From positions 1 to 64,000 of the forward strand of contig JAJTYM010000015.1 of NCBI GenBank assembly GCA_021463345.1: a stretch of DNA of 64,000 bases, written 5' to 3'. The notes beneath the pieces are model-generated. The model saw only the letters and a list, made by a program, of their open reading frames with translations. It did not search any database and had not been told where the DNA came from. This document shows, one piece after another, positions 34,872 to 44,668 of the stretch. The translations under genes were made by a program, and so were the position numbers. Source of the DNA: Pseudobdellovibrionaceae bacterium. GTDB taxonomy: Bacteria > Bdellovibrionota > Bdellovibrionia > Bdellovibrionales > JAMPXM01. Each line of letters begins with the position of its first letter. Within the stretch, counting starts at the first letter, position 1.

Positions 34872-36380
34872 ATGATAAAGCATGCAGTTCGAGTTTACCC
34901 ATCCAAAGAGAAGATCGAGCGCAAGGACCAGCTCGCGTGGAAACTCGCCGAAATCGGCTCGGCCCCGTTCGCCGTCGAGAACGAGGTTCTCGACATGGTC
35001 GTGAACCGAATCATCGACAACGCCTCGGTCGCCGTCGCGTCGCTCAATCGCCGGCCGGTGGCGTCGGCGCGCGCGATGGCGCTCGCCCATCCCAGGGAAA
35101 CCGGCGCGGCCGTCTTCGGGATGCCGAATGAGCGGGGGTTCGATTGCGAATGGGCCGCGTGGGCGAACGGGACAGCGGTCCGCGAACTCGACTTCCACGA
35201 TACGTTCTTGGCCGCCGATTACTCGCACCCCGGCGACAACATCCCGCCGATCCTCGCGGTCGCCCAGCAGATGCGGAAGTCGGGCAAGGAGCTCCTTCGC
35301 GGCATCGCCGTCGGCTATGAGATCCACGTCGCCCTGGTCAAAGCGATTTGCCTGCACGAGTTCAAGAAGGATCACATCGCCCACTTGTGCCCGGCGCAAG
35401 CGGCGGGGATAGGGGCCCTCTTGAACCTCCCGACCGAGACGATCTACCAAGCGGTTCAACAAGCCGTCCATGTCTCGTTCACGACGCGGCAGTCGCGCAA
35501 GGGCGAGATCTCCTCGTGGAAGGCCTACGCGCCGGCGCATTCCGGCAAGCTCGCGATCGAGGCCGTGGACCGCGTCATGCGCGGAGAGGGCGCACCGTCG
35601 CCGATCTACGAAGGAGAGGATTCCGTCCTGGCTTACATGCTCGGCGGGAAGGACAGCCGTTACGAGGTCGAATTGCCGTCCCCGGGCGAGCCCCTCCGCG
35701 CGATTCTCGAGACGTACACCAAGGAGCATTCTGCCGAGTACCAATCGCAGGCGCTGATCGACCTGGCGAGGAAGATGAAGCCGAAGATCGCGGATTTCGA
35801 GAGCATCGAGAGCGTCGTGATCCATACGTCCCACCACACGCACTACGTGATCGGGACGGGAGCGGGCGACCCCCAGAAAATGGATCCGAACGCCTCTCGC
35901 GAGACGCTCGATCATTCGATCATGTACATATTCGCGGTCGCGCTCCAGGACGGGACGTGGCACCACGCCCATTCCTACGCGCCCGAGAGGGCGAAGAGGG
36001 AGGACACGGTTCGCCTTTGGAGGAAGATCTCGACGGTCGAGGACGAGCAGTGGACCCGCTGGTATCATGAGCAGGACCCGGATAAAAAACGTTTCGGAGG
36101 ACGCGTCGAGATCAAGTTCAAGAACGGCGAGAAACTCATCGACGAGCTCGGCGTCGCCGACGCCCACCCGGCCGGGGCGAGGCCGTTCAAGCGCGCGGAC
36201 TACGTCAGGAAGTTCGACTCGCTCACGGAAGGCCTCGTGGCGAAGCCGGAGCGCGACCGTTTCATTTCGATGGCGGAAAACCTGGCCGACCTTTCGCCGG
36301 CCCAGGTCCGCGCTTTGAACGTCCAGATCGACCTCGGTAAGCTCACGAGCCATGAACGGGACGACAAGGGGATTTTCTGA
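34872..36380 (+). CDS. prpD: 2-methylcitrate dehydratase
   Basis: A 502-residue MmgE/PrpD family enzyme that dehydrates 2-methylcitrate to 2-methylaconitate. It does not use an iron-sulfur cluster. Family landmarks include the [17 protein letters not shown] block near residue 110 and the H-T-x-H segment [11 protein letters not shown]. Length is close to other PrpD proteins. The stop overlaps the prpB start (TGATG), so the two are coupled. Translation starts at ATG 34872 where the conserved region begins. A 2-methylaconitate isomerase or hydratase is not in the window. Confidence 0.9.
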   Translation: MIKHAVRVYPSKEKIERKDQLAWKLAEIGSAPFAVENEVLDMVVNRIIDNASVAVASLNRRPVASARAMALAHPRETGAAVFGMPNERGFDCEWAAWANGTAVRELDFHDTFLAADYSHPGDNIPPILAVAQQMRKSGKELLRGIAVGYEIHVALVKAICLHEFKKDHIAHLCPAQAAGIGALLNLPTETIYQAVQQAVHVSFTTRQSRKGEISSWKAYAPAHSGKLAIEAVDRVMRGEGAPSPIYEGEDSVLAYMLGGKDSRYEVELPSPGEPLRAILETYTKEHSAEYQSQALIDLARKMKPKIADFESIESVVIHTSHHTHYVIGTGAGDPQKMDPNASRETLDHSIMYIFAVALQDGTWHHAHSYAPERAKREDTVRLWRKISTVEDEQWTRWYHEQDPDKKRFGGRVEIKFKNGEKLIDELGVADAHPAGARPFKRADYVRKFDSLTEGLVAKPERDRFISMAENLADLSPAQVRALNVQIDLGKLTSHERDDKGIF

Positions 36381-37282
36381 TGCTTTTTCCGGATAAGACC
36401 GCGGTGGCGAAACGAAGGGATCTCCGGGAGGCTTTGCGTTCCGGTCGGCTTCTCCGGTTTCCGGGGGCTTGGTCCCCGCTGGTCGGCATGGCGATCGAGG
36501 ACGCCGGTTTCGACGGGGTTTACATTTCAGGCTCGGTGCTTTCGAACGATCTCGGCTACCCGGACATCGGGCTGACGACTCTCAGCGAGGTCGCGGGGAG
36601 AGGGCGCCAAATCGCGCGCGCCACGAGCTTGCCTTCGATCATCGATGCCGACACCGGCTTCGGCGAACCGATGAGCGCGACCCGCACGGTCCAGGAGATG
36701 ATCGAGCTGGGCCTCGCCGGCTGCCACATCGAGGACCAAGTCAATCCGAAACGGTGCGGGCACCTGGATGGGAAAAACCTCGTCGCGCGGGAAGAAATGG
36801 TCCGTAAGATCGCGGCGGCCGAGCGGGGGAAGAGGCTGGACGCCGATTTCCTTCTCATCGCCCGGACGGACGCGAGAGCGAACGAGGGCCTGGCGTCCGC
36901 CATTGAGCGCGCGAAGGCCTACGTCGACGCCGGCGCTGATTGCATTTTCATAGAGGCTTTGGAGAGCGAGCGGGAATTCGAGGAATTCCGCAAGGCGATC
37001 GCGGCCCCGCTCCTCGCCAACATGACCGAGTTCGGGAAGTCGAAGCTTTTGACGCATGAGCAGCTTTCGAACCTCGGGTACAACATCGTCATTTACCCGG
37101 TGACGACGTTCCGGCTGGCGATGCAGGCGACGATCGACGGCCTCAGGGAACTGAAGGCGCGCGGCACCCAAGAGGGCCTCTTGGAGAGGATGCAGCATCG
37201 GAAAGACCTCTACGCTTTGACTCGGTACCAGGATTACAATTCCTTGGATCAGAGCATCTTCAATTTCACCCTGAAGCCTTAG
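36380..37282 (+). CDS. prpB: Methylisocitrate lyase
   Basis: A 300-residue isocitrate-lyase/PEP-mutase family TIM barrel that splits methylisocitrate into pyruvate and succinate. It has the catalytic KRCGHLDGK loop (about 124-132), the metal-binding DADTGFG block (about 92-98) and IEDQ. The shorter loop in place of KKCGH of true isocitrate lyases supports the PrpB assignment, as do the neighbours. It is the last gene of prpD-prpB and starts on the stop codon of prpD. A structured 3' region follows. Confidence 0.92.
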   Translation: MLFPDKTAVAKRRDLREALRSGRLLRFPGAWSPLVGMAIEDAGFDGVYISGSVLSNDLGYPDIGLTTLSEVAGRGRQIARATSLPSIIDADTGFGEPMSATRTVQEMIELGLAGCHIEDQVNPKRCGHLDGKNLVAREEMVRKIAAAERGKRLDADFLLIARTDARANEGLASAIERAKAYVDAGADCIFIEALESEREFEEFRKAIAAPLLANMTEFGKSKLLTHEQLSNLGYNIVIYPVTTFRLAMQATIDGLRELKARGTQEGLLERMQHRKDLYALTRYQDYNSLDQSIFNFTLKP

Positions 37283-37291
37283 AGAGCGTGC

Positions 37292-37360
37292 GCGCGCCTC
37301 CTCTCCGCGGGATCTCGAGGCCCGCTCCGGTCCGGGCCGGTGGGGGAGGGGGAGGCGCGC
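37292..37360 (+). terminator. Structured 3' region after prpB
   Basis: GCGCGCCTCC (37292-37301) pairs perfectly with GGAGGCGCGC (37351-37360), and an inner hairpin (GGCCCG/CGGGCC) lies between them. There is no T-run, so it may protect the mRNA 3' end or end transcription by another route. Confidence 0.45.
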
Positions 37361-37445
37361 CTGGCCTTCCGTCTCAGATTCGGACGAATCGCTTATTCCG
37401 TTCCGAGGCGCCGTCCGTTTCGGTCATACTGAAGGCACGGGGGCC

Positions 37446-37958
37446 GTGAACATGCCATCCAAATCGATCCTCGCCGCCTTCGGAGCCGGCCTCGTCGTGC
37501 TGATCGGCGCCTACCAGAACTGCGCGCGAAAAACGCATTGGGAGCCGGCCTCGGAACACGTCGAAGCCGATCCGCTTGTGCGCAAGATGAACGAGACGAC
37601 GGCGATCACGTCGTCCGCGAAATTCGCCGGTGACGCGGTCTGCGCGGTCTCGCGGTTGCGATGCCTGAAGAAAGTTTTCTCGCCGGATGTCGACGACTCG
37701 CGGGGCGAAGAGAGCGTTTGCTTGGCCGACGGGCTTTGCCTCGACGTGGCCGTACGATCCTACGATACGCGCAATGCGATCGCCTCATGCCCGGACTGCG
37801 GCGCCGCAGCGGCTGCGCCTGGAGGAGCTTACAACCGTGAAGAGTACACCTGCTGGGTCGGGGAGCCCGGTTCGCCCGAAGCCAGCGCGTACGCGCTGCG
37901 CGACGGTTTGGAAGACGCGGCCGCGGCGGCGCTGGACGCTTGCGAAGGGCGGGAGTGA
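37446..37958 (+). CDS. Cys-rich secreted protein upstream of the His-brace gene
   Basis: A 170-residue protein with a hydrophobic N-terminus (about residues 8-23) ending in YQNCAR, a lipoprotein-like site. The mature part has about nine Cys, many in pairs such as CAVSRLRC, CLADGLC and CPDC, so it is probably disulfide-rich and extracytoplasmic. Start is GTG 37446 or ATG 37452. Only 4 bp separate its stop from the start of the His-brace gene, so they form an operon. I recognise no family. It could be a partner that holds or delivers metal, but that is inference. Confidence 0.65.
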   Translation: MNMPSKSILAAFGAGLVVLIGAYQNCARKTHWEPASEHVEADPLVRKMNETTAITSSAKFAGDAVCAVSRLRCLKKVFSPDVDDSRGEESVCLADGLCLDVAVRSYDTRNAIASCPDCGAAAAAPGGAYNREEYTCWVGEPGSPEASAYALRDGLEDAAAAALDACEGRE

Positions 37959-37962
37959 AACC

Positions 37963-38673
37963 ATGAAATCACGTCCGTTCGAGATCGCCCTCGTCATCGC
38001 CACCGCTCTGGCCCCGGCGTCCGCCTTCGCGCATATCCGCGTCAGTCCGCCGGGTCGCATGGGGACGAACGACGCCGTCAAATTCATCCAGAACAACAAG
38101 AGCAACCCCGCGCTCGCGCCCGACAGCCCCGGGCCGTGCTCGACGTTCACGACGCGGATGGCGAGCCCGTTGAACTTGACGGGCGGTCAGTCGTTCACGT
38201 TCACGATCCAGGAGACGATCAATCACCCGGGTCGTTTCTACGTGCAGTTCCGCGCCAACGCGAACGAGGAGTACTGGGCCCCGGCCAATCAGCTGGCGTT
38301 GATTTCAGACAACCAGAACAACGGCGTGACGCAGGCGGTGATCACCGTCCCCAACCTCACAACGGCGGAGGGGACGTTCCGCGTGCTTCAGGAAATGGAT
38401 GACCAGCCGGGCGAGTTCTACGTGCATTGCATCGACGCCAATATCTCATTGGCTGGCGGGCCGACGCCACCCGGCGGCGGGCCATCGCCCGGTCCCGACG
38501 GCGACAACACCTTTTCATCGACGTCGATGGATGTGAAGAAGCCGGCGATGGCCGGCTGCGGGCTCGTTTCCGCGGACGGCGGCCCTTCCGGCCCGAACAG
38601 GGCGGTCATCCTGGCGGCCCTTCTGCTCGCGCCCCTCCTTTCGGTGTTCGCGCACCGGCGGCGGTCGTCGTGA
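37963..38673 (+). CDS. LPMO-like His-brace protein with MYXO-CTERM-like tail
   Basis: A 236-residue exported protein. The signal peptide ends ASAFA, so the mature N-terminus would be His24 in HIRVSPPGRM. An N-terminal His is the first copper ligand of lytic polysaccharide monooxygenases. A second candidate is His88 in TINHPGRFYV, which matches the HPG block of the LPMO-like SCE4755 family as I remember it; His155 (FYVHC) is also possible. Cys60 and Cys156 may form a disulfide. The last 40 residues are a Gly/Pro linker, a GCG, a hydrophobic helix (about 212-230) and HRRRSS, close to MYXO-CTERM sorting signals. It is coupled to genes on both sides. Oxidative activity is not shown. Confidence 0.72.
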   Translation: MKSRPFEIALVIATALAPASAFAHIRVSPPGRMGTNDAVKFIQNNKSNPALAPDSPGPCSTFTTRMASPLNLTGGQSFTFTIQETINHPGRFYVQFRANANEEYWAPANQLALISDNQNNGVTQAVITVPNLTTAEGTFRVLQEMDDQPGEFYVHCIDANISLAGGPTPPGGGPSPGPDGDNTFSSTSMDVKKPAMAGCGLVSADGGPSGPNRAVILAALLLAPLLSVFAHRRRSS

Positions 38674-38945
38674 CCGACTGGAGCCCGCTCCTAAGGGGCC
38701 ATTCCGCCATCGAGATCGTCGAGAACAACGGTCGGGCGTTGCGAGTCAAAGTGGCGACGAGCCGCTTGGGCGACCTGTTCGATGATTTTCTCCACGACGT
38801 CTTGCTGGTCGATTATTGTTGGGTGCACTTCCCGGAAGACAATTGGGTCTTCGTCTTCGAAGATCCTTCGAAGCTCACGCGGAGCCGCGTCCTCGGCGGT
38901 ATCGAGCGGCTGCGCGCGGGGGCGCTTTCCGCGCCCGTCCCCTGA
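38670..38945 (+). CDS. Small protein coupled to the His-brace gene
   Basis: A 91-residue protein starting at GTG 38670, overlapping the previous stop by 4 bp (GTGA). It has no signal or membrane segment. It is mixed alpha/beta with aromatic and acidic patches (VHFPEDNWVFVFEDP) and no motif I recognise. The tight coupling with the exported His-brace protein points to a shared process, possibly cytoplasmic handling before export. Function unknown. Confidence 0.55.
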   Translation: MTDWSPLLRGHSAIEIVENNGRALRVKVATSRLGDLFDDFLHDVLLVDYCWVHFPEDNWVFVFEDPSKLTRSRVLGGIERLRAGALSAPVP

Positions 38946-38950
38946 GCGCG

Positions 38951-39838
38951 TCACGGCCGGTGGGCGAGGCGGGTCGCGGCGTCCCCTGCCCTGGCGGCGG
39001 GAGGATCGGGCTGGAGTTCGAGCAAGCGGTATTGCGTGCCGCTCACCTGCGCCAGGAACCTGCCGCCCGGCAGTCCGCGAAAAATCTGGCCGTAAAAGCC
39101 GAGGCTTTTCAATTGGCGGCCTTTGATGTCGCAGAGAGCGAGTTCGTCTTCGCTGTTTTCCGGCGAATAGATGAGAAGCGACGAACCGCGCGAGGAAACG
39201 GCGAGCGGCCGCGAGTGGCGCGATTCCTCGACCCGCACCGAACCCGTGCGCCAATCGTAGAACACGATCGGCGAGTCGAGTTCCGTCTTGGGGCCTTTCA
39301 GGAACTCGGGAACGAAGACGAGCTCGCCCGATTCCCGCGCGCACAGGCATTGGATGTTGGTCGCCGACCAACCCTCGCGTTCGAGATCGTGGTTCAAGGT
39401 CGCCAGCATGCGGCCGTTCAGGTCGAAGATGGCGATGCCCATGGCGGCCGTTGGGCCGGTTTCGATGCCGTACTCGTGGGCGGCGTCAGGATGGTACGCG
39501 ATCGCGAGAGTCCCCGCGGCGCAGACGACGTCGATGACGCCCGCGCCGACATGAAAGCGGTGCTCGAGGCGGCCCGTTTCGGTGATCAGGAACGCGTTCT
39601 CGCCTTTGACCTGGTCGCTATTGGTGTCGATCAGGAGAACACGCTCGGAACCGATCGAGCGAACGTGCGGGAATTCGGACGCGGGCCAGGCCGAGGGAAG
39701 CTCCGCCGGGCCGGTGGGTCGCATCAGAACCTGGCGTTTCCCGAAGCCCTGGATCGAGATCAGTCCGCCGTCGGGTCGGATGTCCACGTCCAGCACTTCG
39801 CCGATATCGATCGGAAAGGAAAGTAGCGTTTCTCTCAT
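38951..39838 (-). CDS. Beta-propeller-like protein of unknown function
   Basis: A 295-residue protein of repeating strands with DIRPDG, FDLNGR and CDIKGR turns every 40-50 residues, which suggests a seven- or eight-bladed propeller. No signal peptide is present, so it may be cytoplasmic. I recognise no enzyme motif. The start at 39838 has AGGGG upstream. It ends close to the small protein of the His-brace operon on the opposite strand (convergent). Confidence 0.6.
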   Translation of the reverse strand: MRETLLSFPIDIGEVLDVDIRPDGGLISIQGFGKRQVLMRPTGPAELPSAWPASEFPHVRSIGSERVLLIDTNSDQVKGENAFLITETGRLEHRFHVGAGVIDVVCAAGTLAIAYHPDAAHEYGIETGPTAAMGIAIFDLNGRMLATLNHDLEREGWSATNIQCLCARESGELVFVPEFLKGPKTELDSPIVFYDWRTGSVRVEESRHSRPLAVSSRGSSLLIYSPENSEDELALCDIKGRQLKSLGFYGQIFRGLPGGRFLAQVSGTQYRLLELQPDPPAARAGDAATRLAHRP

Positions 39839-39921
39839 CAGGCCCCTAAAAGACCACATATATCGGAGTATGGCAAGGCGCAGCGATGTTGTGCGGATCC
39901 CTCTTTGTTTTTCGTAAGCAT

Positions 39922-41154
39922 TTAAAAAAACACAAGAAATCGGCCGTGTCCGCCTTCGAAAGTCAGGCCTGCATCGGCATCGGCACTGATGAGGAAGGCG
40001 AGCTTGGCCTGGTCGGCGAGCGCGAATTCGTATCGGGCGTTGATGCGCTGCTCGACGGCGTCGTAGGCGAAGCCCCTGTTGAAGAAACGCCCGTCGCCGT
40101 CACCGTTGAAGAAGGTCGCTTCGTACCCGAGTTCGATTCGATCGTGGTCGCCGGAGCGTTCCGGACCCGGAAGCGAAATCGTCAGATGAGGGAGGGTGTT
40201 CCGTTGCCGTCCCGCCGCGCCGGATCCGTCCCGCCATTCGCGTTGGATGTACGCCACGCCGGGCCGGACCGTGAACGATCGTTCGGGCGGGGAGACGGTC
40301 AGGCTCACGAGCGCCTGCCAACGTTCGCGCGCGAGGCTTTGCGCCGCCGCCGTGGCCGGGGCGACCGCTGAGCGCGCTTCGTTTTTTTCGTCCCATTGCA
40401 GGCGCGCTTCCAGACCGAGTCGTTCGCTCGTTCGGGCGGTCCCCTCCAGCCAAATCGTCAAGCGATCGTGAGAGACGTCCGTGGACGTCGCCGGGAAGCG
40501 CCAAACGCCCGGGAGATCGCGCCGGAACCCGGCGTGCGCGAAACGGCTCTGGTCGCCGAAGCCGCGGACCGAGAGACCCGTCGAATTGGGGTTCGCGCCC
40601 GAGACGAATCGGTCGCCCGCCTGTGAGCGTTCTTCGCGCTCGGGGTCGACCCAGGTGTGGAAGAGCCGCACCTCCAGGTTCTTCCACGGCCAGAAGAGGA
40701 GGGCCGCGCCGAGATCGACGTCCTCTTTCTCGCGCGAAACGCCGCCGTAGAAGGAAAGCCCGACGCGCTCATGGAGTCGGTAGACGAGTTCGAGCCAGTT
40801 CCCGTCTTCGTCCTCCTCCATGTCCTTCTGCGTGAACCTGGTGAAGCGGAACTCGAGTTTCTCCCCGAGCGATCGACGCGCGCGCAAGCGTTCGTAGTGC
40901 AGGAACCGTTTCGTTGAGAGGCTGCCGAGGCGCAGGTCAAAGGCGGCGTCGCGGGAGAAGAACGCGGTGTCCTCGGCCAGTGACGGCATGTAAGCGAGGA
41001 CGTCGGATTGGTATTCCGAATCGAGCGCCGCGGGACGGTCGAGCTCTGCCGCCTCGACCGCGTCCCAACCGGCGAATTCGGGGAAAACGTCGAAAGCGAG
41101 AGCCGGGTTCGAGGCGAAGAGGAGCGAGGAGAGCGTCAAACCGAGGGATCTCAT
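39922..41154 (-). CDS. Predicted outer-membrane beta-barrel protein
   Basis: A 410-residue protein with a signal peptide (about residues 1-20, ending ALA). The mature part is amphipathic strands with Arg/Glu/Asp-rich loops and Trp/Phe/Tyr girdles, ending in GRFLVFF. The terminal Phe is the classic recognition signal for barrel insertion. Length fits a barrel of roughly 16-18 strands. No substrate or family is recognisable. It is divergent from the dps gene. Confidence 0.68.
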   Translation of the reverse strand: MRSLGLTLSSLLFASNPALAFDVFPEFAGWDAVEAAELDRPAALDSEYQSDVLAYMPSLAEDTAFFSRDAAFDLRLGSLSTKRFLHYERLRARRSLGEKLEFRFTRFTQKDMEEDEDGNWLELVYRLHERVGLSFYGGVSREKEDVDLGAALLFWPWKNLEVRLFHTWVDPEREERSQAGDRFVSGANPNSTGLSVRGFGDQSRFAHAGFRRDLPGVWRFPATSTDVSHDRLTIWLEGTARTSERLGLEARLQWDEKNEARSAVAPATAAAQSLARERWQALVSLTVSPPERSFTVRPGVAYIQREWRDGSGAAGRQRNTLPHLTISLPGPERSGDHDRIELGYEATFFNGDGDGRFFNRGFAYDAVEQRINARYEFALADQAKLAFLISADADAGLTFEGGHGRFLVFF

Positions 41155-41446
41155 GCGCGCAGTAGATCAAAGAACGGCGCGCCTTCCAAGCGATCGAAGA
41201 CGAGCGTGGGAGGGGGACTTTCGGGAACGCGGCGTTTTCGCCGCGTTCCCACGGAAGCCGCCGTTCGATTCGACTTGTTTGAAGGGCGCGGGCTTGCGGG
41301 CGGTGTCGCCGAAAGTCGCCGTCGGCCTCAAGGTCGGCGCGGGTGCGGGGCGCACAAAAAGCGCCGCCGAACCGGATTCCGTTTGTCGACGCCGCGCAAA
41401 CGCTGGCAGATTAAGGGACGGAATTGAAGAAAGAAAGGATGAAGTC

Positions 41447-41923
41447 ATGCACCTCAACGTGAACACCGGTATCGCTGAAAACGATCGCAAAGAAATCGCC
41501 GACGGTTTGTCCAAGTTGCTGGCGGACACCTATACGCTCTATCTCAAAACGCACAACTTCCATTGGAACGTGACCGGTCCGATGTTCCAGACCCTGCACC
41601 TGATGTTCGAGACCCAGTACAACGAGCTTTCGCAAGCGGTCGACGTGATCGCGGAACGCATCCGCGCGCTGGGTTTCTACGCGCCCGGGACCTACGCCGA
41701 TTTCGCGCGTCTTTCATCGATCAAAGAAGCGGCGGGCGTGCCCCAGGCGCAGGAGATGATCAAACAACTGGTCGACGGCCAGGAAGCCGTCGTGCGCACG
41801 GCCCGTTCGGTTTTTCCGGTGGTCGAGCGCGCGTCCGATGAAGCGACGGCGGACCTGCTCACCCAACGCATGCAATTGCACGAAAAAACCGCCTGGATGC
41901 TCCGCAGCCTCCTCGAAGGCTGA
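41447..41923 (+). CDS. dps: Dps family DNA-protecting ferritin
   Basis: A 158-residue Dps-type miniferritin that stores iron using hydrogen peroxide and shields DNA. The ferroxidase-site signature is [16 protein letters not shown] (His36 and His39 region), followed by [19 protein letters not shown] with the acidic partners. The short N-terminal tail has only one Lys, so direct DNA binding may be weak. ATG 41447 is preceded by AAAGGA. The preceding 290 bp (41155-41446) have no gene and should hold its promoter; OxyR sites cannot be confirmed by eye. Confidence 0.92.
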   Translation: MHLNVNTGIAENDRKEIADGLSKLLADTYTLYLKTHNFHWNVTGPMFQTLHLMFETQYNELSQAVDVIAERIRALGFYAPGTYADFARLSSIKEAAGVPQAQEMIKQLVDGQEAVVRTARSVFPVVERASDEATADLLTQRMQLHEKTAWMLRSLLEG

Positions 41924-41933
41924 CGTCGGATCA

Positions 41934-41984
41934 GCCTCGCCGAGTTCGACGAGGCGGCGCGCGGATGGGCGGTGCCCATCCGCG
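41934..41984 (+). terminator. Two tandem hairpins after dps
   Basis: GCCTCG/CGAGGC (41934-41955) is followed by a perfect 11-bp stem, CGCGGATGGGC/GCCCATCCGCG (41960-41984). No T-run. They probably form the 3' end of the dps transcript. Confidence 0.5.
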
Positions 41985-42454
41985 AAGCGGCGCGGGCGAG
42001 CGTCGCTCTCAGCCGCCCCGCCCGCGGGCGTTCAGCTCAAGGCGGAGTTGGCGTATCAGCTCCGCTCCCGGGTTCGTCTCAAGAGCGGCTAATTTGAGAT
42101 CGGTGCGTTTCGGGAAATGAACGCCGCATCCAAGTCGGGAGTCCCGCGCACGATTCTGGCGACCTCGCTTTGTCCTTCTTCAAGTTCATTCACGGTCAAG
42201 GGAGCGCGGATGGCGCTTGAGCCCGCACCCTGTCGGTGGCCTTTGAGTACGAGGCCCTCGCGGGGGTTCGCCCCATCGCCCGGAGTCCCGACGGAAAGCG
42301 ACCTGTTTTTGGAGTTTTCGCCACGAGGCGATCGCCGAACGCGGGGCCCTGTGACTTAGGTGCGCTCGATCCGTCGACGATCGGCGTGGCGGAGAGGCGG
42401 GCCCGGCGTTGTAATGGCATGAATAGGCTCGCGTGAATAGGCTCGGAGGACAGC
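41985..42454. other. Intergenic region without a recognisable gene
   Basis: 470 bp between dps and the pentapeptide-repeat gene. Short frames exist on both strands but none has coding-like composition. A 12-base direct repeat, TGAATAGGCTCG, occurs twice at about 42420-42445, just before the ribosome site of the next gene. Confidence 0.4.
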
Positions 42455-43036
42455 ATGATGCCAGAAAGACGCCGCGAAAGACGCGATCAAAACCAGGCGA
42501 CGATCCCTCCGGTGACCGGAGACCATGCGACGGACCATGCGACCTTGGTGTTCGTCGGCGATGAAAGCGAGTGGTCGGCGCCGGCGTGGTGCGATTATTC
42601 AGCCAGTTACGGAAAGCCCGATTTCACGAGACTCGACGGCGCGGATCTGCAAGGGGCGGATCTGCGCGCCGCGCGGCTTCCACTCGCGGATTTTCGCGCG
42701 GCCGCGGCGCGCGCGTGCTCACTGGCGGGGGCCGAACTCACTTTCAGCGATTTCTCCCGCGCCGACCTGCGCGCGGCCGATCTCTCGAACACTTGCCTCT
42801 GCCTGGCCGACCTCACGGAAGCCGACCTGCGCGGCGCCGATGCCTCCGGATCCGACTTGATGAAGGCGACCCTGAGGGGAGCGGATCTGAGAGGCGCCCG
42901 ACTCATGGGCGCATGCCTGGACGACGCTGATCTCGAAGAGGCGGTTTTCGACGAAACGACCGAGCTGCCGTTTGATTTCGAGCGGGCGCGGGCGCGCGGG
43001 ATGACGTTCCGGCCCGCCGCGGGGCTGAGGCAGTGA
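42455..43036 (+). CDS. Pentapeptide-repeat protein
   Basis: A 193-residue protein. Residues about 55-165 are pentapeptide repeats of the A(D/N)Lxx type (for example ADLQGADLRAARL, ADLRAADLSNT, ADLTEADLRGA), which stack into a right-handed four-sided beta-helix. Some such proteins mimic DNA and bind gyrase, but most have unknown roles. The N-terminal 50 residues are polar and unfolded-looking. GGAGGAC precedes ATG 42455. The next small gene starts 18 bp after the stop. Confidence 0.85.
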   Translation: MMPERRRERRDQNQATIPPVTGDHATDHATLVFVGDESEWSAPAWCDYSASYGKPDFTRLDGADLQGADLRAARLPLADFRAAAARACSLAGAELTFSDFSRADLRAADLSNTCLCLADLTEADLRGADASGSDLMKATLRGADLRGARLMGACLDDADLEEAVFDETTELPFDFERARARGMTFRPAAGLRQ

Positions 43037-43053
43037 GGGGCGGAGGGGGTGGC

Positions 43054-43299
43054 ATGGAATTGAGCCATGAGCTCCAGAGGCGTTTGCGGGGCTTGGTGGA
43101 TTCGGCGCCGTCGGACGCCTCGTCGGTGTTCTGCGTCCGACGGACGGCGGGCGGTTACAAGGGGCTCCTCAAGATCAGATCCAAAGAGCTGCGCATCGTC
43201 GCGGGCGGCTCGGCCGCGACCTTGGAGCAGGTCGTGGATCAGATCGACGGGGAAGTCGCGGAGAGATTGACGGAATGGCGGCGGCTCCGCTTCTCGTGA
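43054..43299 (+). CDS. Small alpha/beta protein, possibly HPF/RaiA-like
   Basis: An 81-residue protein beginning at ATG 43054 after GGAGGGGG. It looks like one compact fold: a helix, then strands GGYKGLLKIRS and LRIVAGG, then a long helix LEQVVDQIDGEVAERLTEW with a basic end. The pattern is reminiscent of the S30AE/HPF ribosome-hibernation fold or a small RNA-binding fold, but length and residues do not prove it. It follows the pentapeptide gene with an 18-bp gap, probably one transcript. Confidence 0.5.
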   Translation: MELSHELQRRLRGLVDSAPSDASSVFCVRRTAGGYKGLLKIRSKELRIVAGGSAATLEQVVDQIDGEVAERLTEWRRLRFS

Positions 43300-43428
43300 C
43301 GCCGAGGGCCCTTGGCGCGGGCAAGTATGTCCGAACTTTCATAAAGCAGTGACGTCGGAGGCAAGACTGCGTGCAGCGGCTTCCCCTAACCTGAGCGCGG
43401 AGTCCGCCGAAGATGGGGGGCATGGACG

Positions 43429-44445
43429 ATGAAAAAGCTCAAAGACATCAACTGGAACCAAGTCTATTATTTTTACGAGGTCGCTAGGAAGATGTCGATG
43501 AAGGAGGCGGCCGAAGTGACCGGCGTCTCCATCCCGACCGTCAGCGAGCAGATCAAACGCCTCGAAACCCTTCTCGAGACGCCGCTTTTCCACCGCCGTC
43601 CCCGGCGGATCGAACTCACCGTGGAAGGCGAAACGCTCTACCAGCACGCCAAACAGATGTTCGAATCAGGTTTGAGGTTCCTCGACGTCGTCAGCCCGAC
43701 GGTGATCGGCGGCTACCCTGTGCGCATCGGCATACAGGAGAGTTTCGCTTCATCGCTCGCCTTCGATTTCCTGATGAGGTATTTCGACGCGTACTCGCCG
43801 TTCGGCACCGTGCACACGGCGCGTGAGCCGATCGCCGATCGCCTCATCGAGAGCATCCATACGGGCGCCCTCGATTGGGGATTGACGTTGACGGCGCCGA
43901 ATTCGGCGCGTCTCGAGTACGGGAAAATCGGTTCGGCCGAAATCGTGTTCGTCGGCAGCCACGAGCTCCTCGAAAAGCATAAAAACCGCGTCGAGATATT
44001 CCAGGACGTGCCGCTGGCGCGGTGCCGTTGGGACGAGCAGCTCAACAAGCTCGTCGGCGATCATCTCCAAGCCGCCGATATCTTCGCCGAGGAAGTCATC
44101 GACAGCGACCACTGGGAGTTCTGCCTGCGCCTCGCCGAGCAAGGCAAGTGCGTGACGGCGGTGGCGCGCAATTTCGCGCCCGAAGGCGCGCAGGGAGCCC
44201 TGAGGACGTTCGGCGTCGGAGGCCCGATCGTGTTGCCGTACTACGCCGTCTGGCGGCAGTCGAGCCAGCGCATGATCGCGATCCGTAAGTTGATCGACCT
44301 CCTCGAGAAAGACAATAAAGTCATCCGTTCGCGGCCCGGCCCCGGCCCGGCCGCGGGCGTCGGCAGCGGCGTGGGCGAACCTCCCCCGATCGAGCTTCCG
44401 CACTACTTCGAAGGGGAGGAGTGGGGAGAGGCCTTTCGCGAGTGA
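43429..44445 (+). CDS. LysR-family transcriptional regulator
   Basis: A 338-residue regulator. Residues about 6-66 are the LysR HTH, reading YYFYEVARKMSMKEAAE and VSEQIKRLETLLETPLFHR. Residues about 95-300 form the ligand-binding domain of two alpha/beta lobes. The extra C-terminal tail is Pro/Gly-rich and acidic (PGPGPAAGVGSG). The HTH and the short sensor resemble the NhaR-like subgroup, where ligands are ions or small acids, but this is a weak guess. Neighbours do not reveal a metabolic target. Confidence 0.88.
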   Translation: MKKLKDINWNQVYYFYEVARKMSMKEAAEVTGVSIPTVSEQIKRLETLLETPLFHRRPRRIELTVEGETLYQHAKQMFESGLRFLDVVSPTVIGGYPVRIGIQESFASSLAFDFLMRYFDAYSPFGTVHTAREPIADRLIESIHTGALDWGLTLTAPNSARLEYGKIGSAEIVFVGSHELLEKHKNRVEIFQDVPLARCRWDEQLNKLVGDHLQAADIFAEEVIDSDHWEFCLRLAEQGKCVTAVARNFAPEGAQGALRTFGVGGPIVLPYYAVWRQSSQRMIAIRKLIDLLEKDNKVIRSRPGPGPAAGVGSGVGEPPPIELPHYFEGEEWGEAFRE

Positions 44446-44668
44446 GGGGGCGGCAATGGCGGAACCGATGGGGAACTCGTCCTCCAAGCGCGGATCCGAA
44501 ACAGGCCCTGAATCGCTTCTCGTTTGTAGAAAACTCCATTGGCGGAGGCGGATTTGGGCAGGTTATGGTCGCCCTCGGCTCGACCCTGAACGAATTTGGC
44601 CCGTGCGCATTGTGCAGGCGCGCCAAGGAATGAAGAACCCAATCACATGAGCCAGCGGGGTGAAACGT

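Noticed and set aside
42420-42445. Direct repeat TGAATAGGCTCG x2 as an operator
   Set aside because: Only two copies directly upstream of a ribosome site; no dyad symmetry or known site, so I only note it.
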